A stretch of DNA of 64,000 nt, taken from Aedes albopictus. Its lineage: Eukaryota > Arthropoda > Insecta > Diptera > Culicidae. The notes beneath the pieces are model-generated. The model saw only the letters and a program-made list of their open reading frames with translations. It was not told where the DNA came from and ran no database searches. The position numbers and the translations under genes were made by a program. The stretch covers positions 450,980,980 through 451,044,979 of the forward strand of contig NC_085137.1 in NCBI RefSeq assembly GCF_035046485.1. Reading direction: 5' to 3'. Of the stretch, positions 33,936 to 44,733 are shown piece by piece; within the stretch, counting starts at the first letter, position 1; every line of letters starts with the position of its first letter.

Positions 33936-34908
33936 TAGGGGTAGGCGGGGCAATATGGACACCCTAAGGTTTTTGCCAACTTTAACTGGCAAGATGTCAA
34001 AAAAGTTAAGTTTTTTGATACATGTATCCTTTTAAAGTCTATTTAGCATCTATTGCATAAGAATGCTCACGAAGAAAAATGATTTATCCACTTCAAAAAA
34101 TGTTATGAAAAATGTTAGTTTTTCATGACCGTCTTCAAGCATACGGGGCAGAATGGACACCCCCATGGGGCAATATGGACACCATGAGACTTTTACGAAT
34201 TTCGTACATTATTTACAACTATAAAGTCATTTCATTATAAAACAACTATTATGGATGAATAATACGCCGAAGTAGTTCATTTTTGTTCAGTTAATTTAAA
34301 TTCAGGCAGTTTTGAATAAAGCTTCGTTTTTGTCGGCATGTACAGCTGTGCCTAGAACAACTATTTTCCACTGCTGTCGTTTTTTGACCAATTTGTTTCA
34401 CCCTATGTCTACTATAGTGAACATTTAACCGAAAATATACTGAAATCGAAGAATTTGGTTGGTTTGTGATTTAGGTTATATTTTTCCCATGCCGCTTCTT
34501 TCAAAAAGGTGAGTGTCCATTTTGCCCCGGCAGCAGAAGATATTGCCAAACTTGATTTTTGATATAATAATGAAGAGAATATAAACATGTTAAGCATGTA
34601 GATACAGCAAAACTACTTGGATGTGTTCTAGAAATATCAGGTTTTAATCGACCTGCAATAAATTAATCACTAAATCTTATTTTAGATGGTGTGAAAATTA
34701 TAATTTCTATGCACAAAAAACGGAGAACGCAACTTTTTCGTGTAAAATCAAGTATAATTTCAATTTCCAATGTTTCTTTCCTGAAACTACGTTTTAGATA
34801 AATGGACTATATTCTCCATTCATTAAAAGTTCAAAAAAGTTCGCATATTTCAAAATATTGAGGGTGTCCATTCTGCCCCGGGTGTCCATATTGCCCCGCC
34901 TACCCCTA
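33936..34908. mobile_element. TIR element, 28-bp perfect ends, TA-flanked
   Basis: TAGGGGTAGGCGGGGCAATA followed by tggacacc is perfectly mirrored at 34881-34908. Internal copies of related blocks (ggggcagaatggacaccccc at 34143, gtccattttgccccgg at 34513, gtccattctgccccgg at 34865) lie inside both ends. The outermost TA is probably the target duplication. Decayed, no transposase frame. Confidence 0.8.
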
Positions 34909-35261
34909 AGCAATCTTTCCTAATGTAGAAAATCAACGTTTAGCACGCTGTTCTTTCGAATATTCTAATCATTCTTGGTCTTGGCCGGCTAAATTTTATG
35001 TCTAGTTGTCTTGCATCTTCATTTATATAATGGAATAAAATGTCGGGTCGTTTGCTCCGGGTGTGCGTATTACCCCAGGTTATCCTAATCCTTGAATTCG
35101 ACACTGATTCAATAAAGTCGTCTTCATTCGCACTGACTTAGTTCGAAAAATTTATTGTCGGGTTCGTTTCTGCACTCACGTTGAAATCACTGAATCATGC
35201 TCCGCTGCGCATACTCTGGCTGGATGGCGACGGACGACGGCAAACTGCAACTCGGCCCAAC
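34909..35261. other. Gene-free stretch leading into a GC-rich unique patch
   Basis: From about 35195 the composition becomes GC-balanced (gctccgctgcgcatactctg ... gacggacgacggcaaactgc), and this continues at 35694-35900 beyond an inserted MITE. The joined patch has no frame I recognise. It may be a non-coding exon or regulatory DNA. Confidence 0.3.
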
Positions 35262-35693
35262 GTATCTAAATACCAAGGTAAGAGATTCCCGCAAATGTCA
35301 AAAATGAGACTCACCAACACATCTGCGTTAGTTATGAAAAGTTGGTGTGTTTACACTAAAATGTCATTATTTCAGCAAAGTTTGCGAAGTTTTACTAGTT
35401 TGGAAGCTTCTAAATGCTGTTAAACTATGTTTAGAACCAAAAAAAAAAAAATTGTCACCGATTTTCAAATGGTGATATTTCCTGTTTTATTGCATGGAGG
35501 TCACAATTAATCCAGTGAGATGCAATTAAATAATTGCTTCTAAGATGGGAGTGCTTAATTTCTTAAGAAAGTTTACTAAATAGTGATGTGCCCATACAAA
35601 TCAACGCAAACTTCATAACTATTTTTTGCTTTTTTCCTTTTCTCACTAATTCGTAAATATTAGCGGGAATCTCTTACCTTGGTATTTAGATAC
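35262..35693. mobile_element. MITE M1 copy 1 (gtatctaaataccaaggtaa end)
   Basis: gtatctaaataccaaggtaa and gagattcccgc at the left are mirrored at the right (gcgggaatctcttacctt, ggtatttagatac). The flanks repeat the text aactcggcc (35250-35258 and 35699-35707), which supports a duplicated target. A second, inverted copy lies at 42596-43036 with the same interior (acatctgcgttagttatgaa and its complement). Confidence 0.75.
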
Positions 35694-37009
35694 TTTGAAC
35701 TCGGCCGACGATGTTGCGCAACATGACAATGAGATTTAGCGCGCCGGTAAAAGAGTGGCGGTTCGTGCAAGGGTTCGTGTTCCCCTTTTGTCGGTTGTGT
35801 GACATTGCAAATTGCGCGCGACAAACCAACGGAGCCTAGGCATCGCATGCTGTTCCGTTGTTGGTGCAGGCCAGGGAGGTCCACCGTTTATGCAATTTTC
35901 ATTTCTGGTTGGGTTTTTTCTGTGTTTTTTCTTCTAAAAGGCATTCCTATGTACCTAGGTATATCGGACATGAATTACTGTCGAGCATGACAAATCAATC
36001 GCTTGCTTGATTGGCATTGTGGTGAGTGATGTTAGGAAACCGCGATGGCATATTAATGGGTATTTGATTTGGTTTGCAAACAACAACTCGGGGAAATTGA
36101 GTGATTTGTTGGGTGGTTTGTTTTGGGTAGATTGTTTGAATTTTAAATGTGGTGAGCAGATGACTCAAAGTCGAGATATTTGCGAATTCTGTAAATATTC
36201 GTAAGTACATATCTCTATGTTAAGGTGAAGAAAATTTACCTCACAAACAATAATGGTGAAACCAAATTTGATTCGCTGAATGATTTCCATTGCATGAAGC
36301 AGAAGCACATGCTAAGAAAACATGTGAATATGTTTGGCTAATTAGTTTAAATCTAAACCAGATATCTTACCTTTTAACTGATGTCCTTGGAATCTAAAAT
36401 GTAATTTCTAATTACGGGCCGATTTCATCACTGATAAATGGTAACGATCTGTTAGGATAGACCAACGATTAAAGTTTTGAAATTTAGAAAGATTTCTGAA
36501 AAAAATCGAAGAATTTTCGAAATGTTCTTCCTGAACATTTGTAGCAAAATTGTGAAAAGGGCTACTAAAAGAAATTTAGATTAATGTAGGAGACTTTTTT
36601 GCAGATTTTTTCTGGGGTTTTCTTAATAATAATTGTTATAGGAAATTGCCAGAAATAATTACTGAGTAACTTTTCAAACTATCAGCCAAAATTATTGAAA
36701 CTTTCTTGAACAAAATTTAAATTTGTTATATAATTCAGAGTTCAAAATGTTTAGCTTAATTCTCCTTCATTCTACCCAAATTTATAGAGATTTTTATTTC
36801 CTAAAGCATGAGCTTGGTCTTGATTGGCCGATCGTAGTTGATGCTCCAGTATTATCAAATCAGAAACACTCCCACAAACGAAACAGATAACTGCTTGAGA
36901 ATAACAGGCATCCTCAGTTTTCAGTTGTGAGGGTCTGTGATCTTCCATTTTATACGCTTGCTCACGGCAGATCGTATATACCACTATGTCTGCACACGTT
37001 CATGCTGGC
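35694..37009. other. Gene-free stretch after the GC-rich patch
   Basis: GC-rich unique DNA lies at 35694-35900 (aatttgcgcgcgacaaacc etc.), then AT-rich sequence with nothing recognised. Short frames at 35660-36210 overlap on both strands and are unsupported. Confidence 0.35.
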
Positions 37010-37215
37010 CATAGACTCGCGGATACATGGTTGAGCAATACGATTTTAGTGTGTTTTTCCGTGAATTTAGAGTGTACCGAGCGAATATGACGTCACGCAA
37101 TCCATTGTCGCTATTGAAATCGTGACGTCATGCTCGTTTGGCTACACGAACTGACAGTTCGTTTGGCTACAGTTGTCTTCGCCTTCGCGAGTCTATGGAA
37201 TCTATAGTGTCTATA
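37010..37215. mobile_element. 206-bp MITE with 8-bp duplication ATGCTGGC
   Basis: ATGCTGGC occurs at 37002-37009 and 37216-37223. Between them catagactcgcg is mirrored by cgcgagtctatgg, and gacgtcac/gtgacgtc are inverted inside. The 8-bp duplication is hAT-like. Confidence 0.65.
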
Positions 37216-37335
37216 ATGCTGGCATGTCTTTGGGAAACGGCTGTGCGGCCTGTGTGGCAGAGAGTTCACGTTGGTGCATGGATGCCAAACGTAAGGTAAT
37301 AGATTGCATATTTTAGTCTGAGGGTGATGTAGTAA

Positions 37336-38136
37336 CGGGGTAGTCACTCTACACACTTCATTTGTGCCAACATTGTGCACTGGTGTGCCCTAGTGTGCCG
37401 AGGTGCCGAGGACCAGATTTTCACGCTTGTCATAATAACGGATGCACTGAACTGAAAACATAATAAAACAATCTCAGCAAACATTGAATCGAACGAAAAA
37501 ATGTTCACTGTTATGAAAATCGTGAAAACCTCTTCCGCAAGTTTTTATGGTTATAAGTTGGATTTTTCAATTAAAATTATTATTTTATATTTTAGGTTCA
37601 AGAGCGGTGCACATATCTATAGCATGATGCCCCTAGATTCCTCTGTTGGCGTTAATTAAGAAGAATGATAGCAATGATGCATAAAGGGAGATATTGTTGC
37701 TGTCAATCTAACCCTAGATCTAACCCCAATATATGAAACCAACTCGTGAAAATGGTTTCGAAGATCCATTTGCACAAAATAGACTACATTTCCCTCCTGA
37801 CTATGAATGAAATACGTTAAGAAACTGCTGAAACCGCAACAAAACCGTCACTTTCTCTTACATGGTCAGGTGTTCACTTCTGAAGATAAAATATACATAT
37901 TTTCAAAACTAGACATCGTGGTTAATACAAACTTATTCGCGGAATTACATTACACCCACGACAGCCCGGTTAAATGCCTTTGTTCTAGGGCAAACTAATT
38001 GACAGCTGGAAAATTTTCCTGGTTTCAAAGTTTGCTGAGATGGTTTTCTCATAATTTCAGTTCAATGAGGTGCCAGCCGGTGCCACTGGTGTGCCCGATG
38101 TGCCCAAGGCACACTGTGTAGAGTGACTACCCCTTG
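37336..38136. mobile_element. 801-bp hAT-like element with 8-bp duplication TGTAGTAA
   Basis: GGGGTAGTCACTCTACACA at the left is mirrored by tgtgtagagtgactacccc at the right. TGTAGTAA lies at 37328-37335 and 38137-38144. Subterminal copies of gtgtgccc and ggtgccgagg / ggtgccagccgg occur near both ends. No transposase frame. Confidence 0.7.
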
Positions 38137-38164
38137 TGTAGTAATGTTTACTGGTTTCATAGCT

Positions 38165-38245
38165 TGTAGGGGTGACGGAATAGGGATCGAACCCTAGACG
38201 AACCAGAAACGGTGAACTACCAAGCCCGTCTCTAAGTGAAAACTT
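38165..38245 (-). repeat. tRNA-like SINE head
   Basis: On the minus strand ttggtagttcaccg fits an A box and gggttcgatcccta fits a B box, with about 30 bases between them. The acceptor stem does not close cleanly, so it is a tRNA-derived remnant and not a tRNA gene. Confidence 0.45.
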
Positions 38246-38404
38246 TTTCTCATACTTTGTAATATTGTTTCGAGCACATCAGAAAAGAATGCATCCGCGA
38301 CTTTTCAAGGAAAAAGAAAATTCTGGGAGAACTAGTGCAACAATTAGTGGCAAAAAAAATAAAGATTAATGACATAATTCTCTTTGAGATATCTTTGAAA
38401 CAGT

Positions 38405-38480
38405 TATTGGTGGAGTTTGGATCGAATTTTATATCGACAAAAGCACATACGACCTATTCAAATCGAGCTCCAGATATGTA
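38405..38480 (+). repeat. Solitary end of the 'gacctattcaaatcgagctc' element
   Basis: gatcgaattttatatcgaca, aaagcacatacgacctattc and aaatcgagctccag match the inverted ends of the element at 47539-48051. Only one end is present. Confidence 0.6.
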
Positions 38481-38637
38481 ATATTCTTGTTGTAAATCTT
38501 CAATAATTTAGGAAATTTTTTTATAAACGTTAAACGTTTCACCTTTTCAAGGCCAAATTTTCTCAATCGTTAACCCCTGTTTTGCCCAAAAATATACCTC
38601 ACGAACTGACCCAAATTTCTCATCTCCGCTTCCACAG

Positions 38638-39109
38638 AAACCTATCAATCGCGCAGCCGGCGGGAAACGTTGGCCGGTGCCGGTGAACTCACCGAGGAGG
38701 AAATCTCCCGTATGGCGGTCGACATTGCCCAGGCCGAGCGCCGGATCCTGCACGAGTTCGGCCCGAAGGCGTGCATCGAGGAAGAACCATGCCGACTGCA
38801 CGCGGTCCGATCGACCCGCACGGCCGCTGCCCCCGGCGACTACCAACCGGACTGGAACGATATCTTGAAGTTTGACCAGAAATTTGTTCGCCCTCCTTAG
38901 AGGGCGCGGCCCCCTGCACGACGGAACTGAGTTTCCCCTTTTTTTCTTGGTATATTTGTAGGAACTACAAGGTGCGAGCATCCGGTATGAAGCAGTGGTA
39001 CCTGCTGTCAGTGTTCATCGGAGACTACATCCGGGATGTGCAGTTCTGCAAGCAGCTGGCCAAGCGGCTGGCGTGCGATCGGAACCAGAAGGAGTTTGTG
39101 CGAGATTGA
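38638..39109 (+). CDS. Last two coding exons of an unrecognised gene
   Basis: Exon A (38638-38869) follows a good acceptor (ccgcttccacag) and is open in one frame, beginning in phase 1 with TYQSRSRRETLAGAGELTEE. It continues through ISRMAVDIAQAERRILHEFG, ACIEEEPC and DWNDILK. A 92-base intron (gtttga...ttgtag) splits a Lys codon, and exon B (38962-39109) encodes NYKVRASGMKQWYLLSVFIG, CKQLAKRLAC and EFVRD before TGA. Codon-like GC bias, clean splice signals, a phase-2 join that keeps the frame, and a poly(A) signal 122 bases downstream all argue for a real host gene. The 124 residues seen hold four Cys (C-x5-C and C-x8-C), which would fit a secreted or disulfide-bonded tail, but I do not recognise the family. 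The 5' exons lie upstream, possibly beyond large repeat-filled introns. Without splicing, the exon A frame would stop at 38900. Confidence 0.7.
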
Positions 39110-39231
39110 GGCGTTGCGTTAGGAGCTGCATGGATGGAGCGTTTAGATTAATTGTTAAGTAGTGCGAATGGATTAAATTATTTTCTGTAAATAGACGTCT
39201 ATCTTTTTATTTGGTATGAGAAATGTCCGTC

Positions 39232-39237
39232 AATAAA
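39232..39237 (+). terminator. Poly(A) signal AATAAA
   Basis: AATAAA lies 122 bases after the TGA of the 38638-39109 exons in AT-rich 3' UTR, just before repeat sequence starts. Confidence 0.65.
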
Positions 39238-39426
39238 AACGATTCATCAATCAGCCTCAGCCTGTTAAGCTGAATTCTGGACAAAATCTTGTACGCTGAG
39301 CTGAGAAGCGTCATTCTTCTGTAGTTCGACCACTCCAGTCGATGCTCTTTCTTGTGTAGCGGGCAAATGAGACCATCCAATCAATTAGCAGGTAGTTCTT
39401 CCTCTTCCAATATCCTCAATATAATT

Positions 39427-39612
39427 GTGCTCATTCTGCGAATGGAGTGACGTGAGAAAAGTCGGAGTCGTATATCGAGATGAAGAATCCACTCTCGAAT
39501 GAAGTGACTCGCCGTGTAAATCAAATGGAGAGTCACCTCATTCGAGTCGAGATTTCTCACCTCGATATACGACTCCGACTTTTCTCACGTCACTCCATTC
39601 GCAGAATGAGCA
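39427..39612. mobile_element. 186-bp palindromic MITE
   Basis: gtgctcattctgcgaatgga is mirrored by tccattcgcagaatgagcac. The arms (acgtgagaaaagtcggagtc, gtatatcgag) pair along almost the whole length. Confidence 0.75.
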
Positions 39613-39617
39613 CAAAT

Positions 39618-39765
39618 AGAGCTTGCTGACGTTTATTCACCTTTCTCTTCCAAACATGCAGGCGGAATAGGATTTGTTGTCATCAGGAAAGGTTTCCCGA
39701 TGAAAACAAATCCTATCCCGCCTGCATGCTTGAAAGAGCGAGGTGAATAAACGTCAGCAAGCTCT
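39618..39765. mobile_element. 148-bp palindromic MITE
   Basis: agagcttgctgacgtttatt is mirrored by aataaacgtcagcaagctct, and the inner arms gcaggcggaataggatttgt / acaaatcctatcccgcctgc pair around a short loop near 39685-39700. Confidence 0.75.
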
Positions 39766-40120
39766 ATACGGTGTAAGAGTTGATACAGCTGCTGAGTAGG
39801 TTGCTTGATAAGCTCAGTTTGAAGTTCGTCCTTCCGAGCCGCCTTGTTGGTCTTCAGACTTCTAATGGCTGTCTTGACCTTGTCTAGCGTTGGAGGTTCT
39901 ACAACCTGTCGTTGTCGTCCGTTCAACAATACCTCGAAGTGCTCTCTCCACCAGGCAGTCACCATTGTTTTGTCTGTCAGTTTCCATCACGGCCGTTGCA
40001 CATGACGGGAGAAGGCGCTGTTTTTCTCCGCACGCCATTGACAGTTTCGTAAAACCTCCGCATATCATTCTGTTCCATACTCTCTTGCACTTGAGCAATC
40101 ACATTTTTCTCATGGAAAAA

Positions 40121-40737
40121 GATTCTTTTTTGCGATGGATTAGTTTTTCAGCTACTCTTTCTTCCCTATATGGCTCCCTGCTCTGTCTGGTCCCCGACAG
40201 CAGGATCCGGCTTCTGGCAACATTCTACTCGTCCGTTACGCATCAATACTAGACATAACACTGACACTTGTTGCAGATGTTAACTTTTTGAAATTTTCGG
40301 CTCGCAGTCTAATAAATTGCGGCAATTAATCTTCTATCAGCGCCAACGTTTCGGTCCCGGCTATTGGACCATCTTCAGGGTTCGATACACAAATCAACAG
40401 GTCACACAAGTTTTGCAAATGTTTGGATCAGTTGCAAAATAACATCCAATGCCTCTTCAATTCGTTTTTGAGAATGTTTTGATTTCAAAACAAGAATTAA
40501 AAAAAAAAAAAAGTGTGCCCCCGTACCCAGACTTGATACCAGGACCTTAAGTCTGTCTTTTTTTAACGCTTATGCCCGAACATAGGTACCTATTTTACAC
40601 TAATTCAACAAGAACTCGGCTTCATTGGCTGTCATCTGACAAAGAAATAATGTTCAATGCCTACAATGTTTCGAGTCATTACTATGCATTGTTTGAATGC
40701 AGATACCTACAATTTCCTTTTCATTTCGATGCCATTT
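40121..40737. other. Gene-free stretch between LINE remnant and ZAD gene
   Basis: 40330-40385 holds cgccaacgtttcggtcccgg and ccatcttcagggttc. Such text often sits near the 3' ends of Penelope-like elements, but here it is only suggestive. 40440-40580 is a copy of the SINE-like fragment at 6545-6725. The remainder, downstream of the ZAD gene's stop, would include its 3' UTR. No clear AATAAA on the minus strand was confirmed. Confidence 0.35.
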
Positions 40738-42376
40738 TCATTCAATGCTATGCGATCCATGGTACCGCTCGATGTGAGCCTTCAGAAGCACTTTATAGTT
40801 GAACGCTTGCTCGCACAGATGGCAGCCGAAGGGTCTCTCCTGCGTGTGGATGCGTTTGTGCGTCTTGAGTGCGTACGAGCTCTTGAATCCTTTGTTGCAC
40901 ACCGTGCAGATGTACTTTCGCTCATCTGAGTGCACTCGCTGGTGGTGATACCGAACTGCCCTGTATGGAATTAAGTCATTAGTTATCTGTAAACTTTCAA
41001 AGTACATATCGTGAAAACGTACACACTCTTGAACGTCTTTCCACAAATACCACAGGGATAAATGGCTTCACCATGTCGACCTTGCATGTGTAATTTGAGG
41101 GAATCGTCATTCTTGAGCGATACGCCGCAAACCGGGCAGATGCGACCATCCTGTTGGGAGCACCTTCGCTCGTGTTTCATCCGGGAGAAGTTACTAGCGA
41201 AGGCCAGTTCGCAAAACTTCCGGCACGTAAACGGTCTTACGCCTTTATGTTTGTTCAGGTGAAACTCCAGTGCATAATTGTCCTGAAACGAAGCTGTACA
41301 AATCGGGCAGCAGACGTATTTTCGGATTGAGGGATTTTCCGATGTGCAATGTGCTTGATGCATCTTTAGCGCAATCTTGCCATCGAAATTTCTGCTACAT
41401 ATGCTGCACGGGGTGACCTTTACCTGATTGAAAGAAGAATAGAACGTTTCGAAAGATGTCGTAACGTATATCACAGATAGGATCACCATGGTTGGCGTAT
41501 TAGCTCACCTGGTGATGATCTACCTCCAGCTCAATTTTATCTAAAGATTTCCTTCTCTTGCGTGGTCGCTTTTTGGTTGTGTCATCTTGGACTTTGGCCG
41601 AATCACCATCAACATCGACGGTAGCTTGAAGCTTTTTTTGTGGAGCTGGCTTCTTCCTTCTGGCACGTTTAACCTTTGTGCCCGTCGACTCTTCAGTAGA
41701 CAGCGCATGAGTAATATCTTCCTCAGTCTCGTTTGGGATAACGTCAATCGCCTCGAAAATAGCATCCTCGCATTTCTGACCACCAACTAATTCCAGTTCT
41801 GCATCCATCACCCCGGTACGTTCCCAGATGACCTTATGAATCTGATCCAGCTCATTCAGGGTAGCTTCCGTGGTCCATTCGTCGTCGTCGTCACAGGACA
41901 ACCCCATGGGAAACTTTCCTAGCTTTCTAGTGGCCTTCGCACAACATTCCCGAAAGTCCGTAATCATCTGAACCAACTTCCAGCAGGTGTGACAAACGTT
42001 GTGATCTTCTAGCGTCAGATACACACCGAGTGCCTGGTACAGCTTCTGTTCCGTCACCCGGATGTCGGCGGAATCGAGATTCATTTGGGTGCTGAATTCG
42101 AGTAGGTAATTCGGCGGGCACTGTCGAAGACACAATGCACAGAAGCTGTTTTTCACATTTCCCGACTGGGAGGAACTTGCTCCCAATAAATCGGGAAAGT
42201 GCCCCATCAGTTGGGGTTCTATCACAGTTTCGACCTTTACGCACGAATAATCTAAATAAAAAAAATGGTGAATTTTTTTCACAGGAAACCAAACAACTTT
42301 TGATTGATAAATACACACCTGTGCCATCATTATTCAGAATATTATTCGTTGGATCGTCAATGACTTGAAAGGACAT
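40738..42376 (-). CDS. ZAD-C2H2 zinc-finger protein, paralog 1 (474 aa, four exons)
   Basis: Probable nuclear DNA-binding regulator. The exons on the minus strand are 42319-42376, 41509-42251, 41023-41423 and 40738-40960. All three introns are GT-AG, and the sum (1425 bases) gives an uninterrupted 474-residue frame. Residues 57-109 form a ZAD domain, the insect dimerisation module, with zinc ligands in CALC (57, 60) and CHTC (106, 109). A Lys/Arg-rich linker (KRARRKKPAPQKK, KKRPRKRRK) around residues 215-260 looks like a nuclear localisation signal. About seven fingers follow from residue 273: CSIC, CPIC, C-x3-C (CRKFC, atypical), CPVC, CGIC (split by intron 3), CTVC...HKRIH and CHLC...HIERYH. 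The ATG is chosen because MSFQ is conserved in paralog 2 and the first exon has the same phase. The target DNA is unknown. Confidence 0.9.
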
Positions 42377-42595
42377 TGTAGTTCAATTTATTCACTCAAG
42401 AGGAGAAAATATTAAAAACTAGCCGACGACGAAAAGTGCAGCAAAAATGGAACGCTTGTCGGTTATGTTGGTAAACACTGTTTGCAATACACGGTCAACT
42501 CATCTAACACATCTGTTGTGTGTGGCACACAGAAATCTCTCACAAATTTCAAATAACGGCCGATAGGCCTAATCAGAAGACGTAGGTATGGGACA
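42377..42595 (-). promoter_or_regulatory. Upstream region and 5' UTR of ZAD paralog 1
   Basis: Read on the minus strand, it contains ttgcaaacagtgtttaccaa, then taaccgacaa, then catttttgctgcacttttcg, then gagtgaataaatt before the ATG. The same ordered blocks appear around the LINE insertion upstream of paralog 2 (48715-48770 and 54072-54206), so they are conserved upstream or 5' UTR elements. No TATA box stands out. Confidence 0.5.
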
Positions 42596-43036
42596 AAGTA
42601 TTTAAATACCAAGGTAAGAGATTCCCGCTAATATTCACGGATTAGTGAAAAAACGAAAAAAGCAAAAAATAGTTATGAAGTTTGCGCTGATTTGTATGGG
42701 CACATCACTATTTAGCAAACTTTCTTAAGAAATTAAGCACTCCCATCTTAGAAGCTATTATTTAATTGCATCTGACTGGATTAAATGTGACCTCCATGCA
42801 ATAAAACAGAAAATATCGCCATTTGGAAATCGGTAACAAATTTTTTTTAATTGATTCTAAACATATTTTTTCAGCATTTAGAAACATCCAAACTAACAAA
42901 ACTTCACAAACTTTGCTGAAATAATGACATTTTAGTGTAAAAACACCAACTTTTCAAAACTAACGCAGATGTGTTGGTGAGTCTCATTTTTGACATTTAC
43001 GGGAATCTCTTACCTTGGTACATATTTATATACTTT
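42596..43036. mobile_element. MITE M1 copy 2
   Basis: caaagtatttaaataccaag at the left, ggtacatatttatatacttt at the right, interior shared in reverse orientation with 35262-35693. It lies about 220 bases upstream of ZAD paralog 1. Confidence 0.75.
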
Positions 43037-43548
43037 GGGTATGGGATACTGCAAGATGACGTCACGAAGCCGTTTACTGACAGTTCAGCGAGCTTGTTTA
43101 CATTGACTTAGTCTCTGGCGAAGATCCGGCAAAACTGTTTTTTCGATACAATAGGGTCCTAAAATTAAAGACGAAATCTCACTTATATTGAATAATACGA
43201 TCAAGCATGGTATTCTAATCGAAATTGTACTTCACTCGAACTTGAAAAACAAAGGAATAATGAGAAAATTTGAAATAAGTAAAATGGTAAATAGTTCTAC
43301 TTTGACATTGGATCACAAAAATAACTAAAACGGCCGCTATGGAATGAACAGATAGCGCCACCGTAGCCTTGTGTGTTTGACGTAACTCGACTGCTGTCAC
43401 TGTCTTATCGTCCATATACGGTGGCGCTTTTGTTTTGATGCGGTGAGTAGCGGAAAAGTCGGCTTCAATGATCCTTTGAGGTCAACCTTGTGTGACTGAG
43501 CTCGACATTTTTCGCACTGGGATTCCAAAAATGTTTGGTCAAAAAATG
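43037..43548. repeat. Second copy of the AATAGG-type repeat, with an extra insert
   Basis: Positions 43150-43310 and 43480-43545 match 20808-21035 almost base for base (cctaaaattaaagacgaaat, gagctcgacatttttcgcac). The 169 bases 43311-43479, absent from the other copy, start ggatca and end tgatcc and so are a younger insertion. Confidence 0.7.
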
Positions 43549-43763
43549 CACTGAAAAAAATTGACACGATTGATTCGCGTGTTTTAACTTATGAACTGAC
43601 TTAAAATCGAAAACGTTAGACTGATGTGTTTTTCCAGTTTATTATAAGTTTCCTACACTGAAAAAAAATGACACGATTGATTCACGTGTTTTAACTTATG
43701 AACTGACTTAAAATCGAAAACGTTAGACTGATGTGTTTTTCCAGTTTATTATAAGTTTCCTAC
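43549..43763 (+). repeat. 107-bp tandem duplication, two copies
   Basis: cactgaaaaaaattgacacg ... ataagtttccta at 43549-43655 is repeated at 43656-43763 with only a few substitutions (for example gattcgcg to gattcacg). No coding frame. Confidence 0.85.
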
Positions 43764-44733
43764 ACATTACAATAATCTGATGCATCACATATATTCCACG
43801 GCAAGGCCCACATCGTCAAATCACATGTAATTCACTTCGATATCGTGTTGGTTACATTTGGAATTTAAAAACCTTCATCTTCAACTGTATCCAACAGTCA
43901 AAACATTACGATTTCATATGTGATACGATTGAAATCGAAGTAATTTTTCAAATGAATTTGCGCTACTGGTTATTACATATGTATTCCATAACTGGTCACA
44001 CATGAACCACGAAAAAAACCGTCAAACGTTTTCCATCATGGCGACCAACTGGTGGAGGATTCTCGGAAGCAGCAAAATCTCGTGTAAGTACAAAGTTTAA
44101 GGGTTCATTCACAAATTTCATAACGCCAAAATTGGACTTTCCTGACACCCACCCACCCCTTCGTAACACTATTTATATGGGGAAAATTTTATTTGTTCGG
44201 GCTGTAACACCATGAAGGACACCCACCCACCCCCTCCAGCGTTATGACATTTGTGAACAAGCCTTAACATTATCCGGAACCAATTTAATCAATTTGTTTC
44301 TACATTTTCTGTTTTTGCAGGCATACCGTGCTATTGAGTGAAGTGGTGTTAGACTCGGTGTTATGTGGTGGAAGAATTTGTGTAGCTGGAGCGCTAGTGG
44401 CATGCGATAATGGCGTTACCCGCGAGGCGGAAGAGCATAATGCAGCTGCGAATAGGATTTTCCTCCATTTTCAGCTTAGCCATTTTCAGCTTAGCTTAGT
44501 GGGAGACCGCGCTAAAAATGTTTGTTACGGATGAAGAGGATCTGAGAGCATTCGTGCAAGGGGACCGGATGCAATTGATCCGGGTCCTGGAAGAAGGATA
44601 TTTCATTTGATGTAGGCTCACTTCAAGTGTCCAAGTAAGTAAGGTGTGAAATTTTTACAAAAGCCTCAATAAATTGTTATTAAAATTACAAACTTTGTGT
44701 TTTAAGAATCAAAGAGCATCGAATTTCCTTACA
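43764..44733 (+). other. Gene-poor stretch with an exon-like start and a LINE remnant
   Basis: An ATG at 44038 opens MATNWWRILGSSKIS and reaches a good donor (ctcgt|gtaagt at 44083/44084). After an acceptor (tttttgcag, 44320) the frame stops five codons later, giving only 20 residues, so I do not call a gene. The candidate intron holds a 169-bp MITE (44099-44267, agggttcattcacaaatttc / gacatttgtgaacaagcctt). Positions 44376-44463 read VACDNGVTREAEEHNAAANR, which resembles a decayed RTE-type RT remnant. Confidence 0.3.

Larger units (their letters stand above)
39240..40120 (-). pseudogene. RTE-like LINE fragment with two inserted palindromes
   Basis: On the minus strand the right part shows a linker-to-RT stretch (MVTAWWREHFEVLLNG at 39965 downward, SLKTNKAARKDELQTELIKQ). 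The left part (39240-39400) shows HRLEWSNYRRMTLLSSAYKI and LSRI. The two parts are separated by palindromes at 39427-39612 and 39618-39765. The same family, in plus orientation and more decayed, lies at 57830-58460. Frames are broken, so it is dead. Confidence 0.7.

Noticed and set aside
38638..39109. Idea that these exons encode an 'out at first' (OAF) type protein
   Set aside because: The visible sequence lacks the conserved text and Cys pattern I associate with OAF, so no name was assigned.
40330..40385. Penelope-like element 3' end
   Set aside because: Only a short suggestive phrase (caacgtttcggtcccgg ... ccatcttcaggg) is present; no GIY-YIG or RT sequence accompanies it.
44038..44337. 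Possible two-exon mini-gene MATNWWRILGSSKIS...
   Set aside because: Splice signals look good, but the joined product is only 20 residues and the second exon leads into a decayed LINE remnant.
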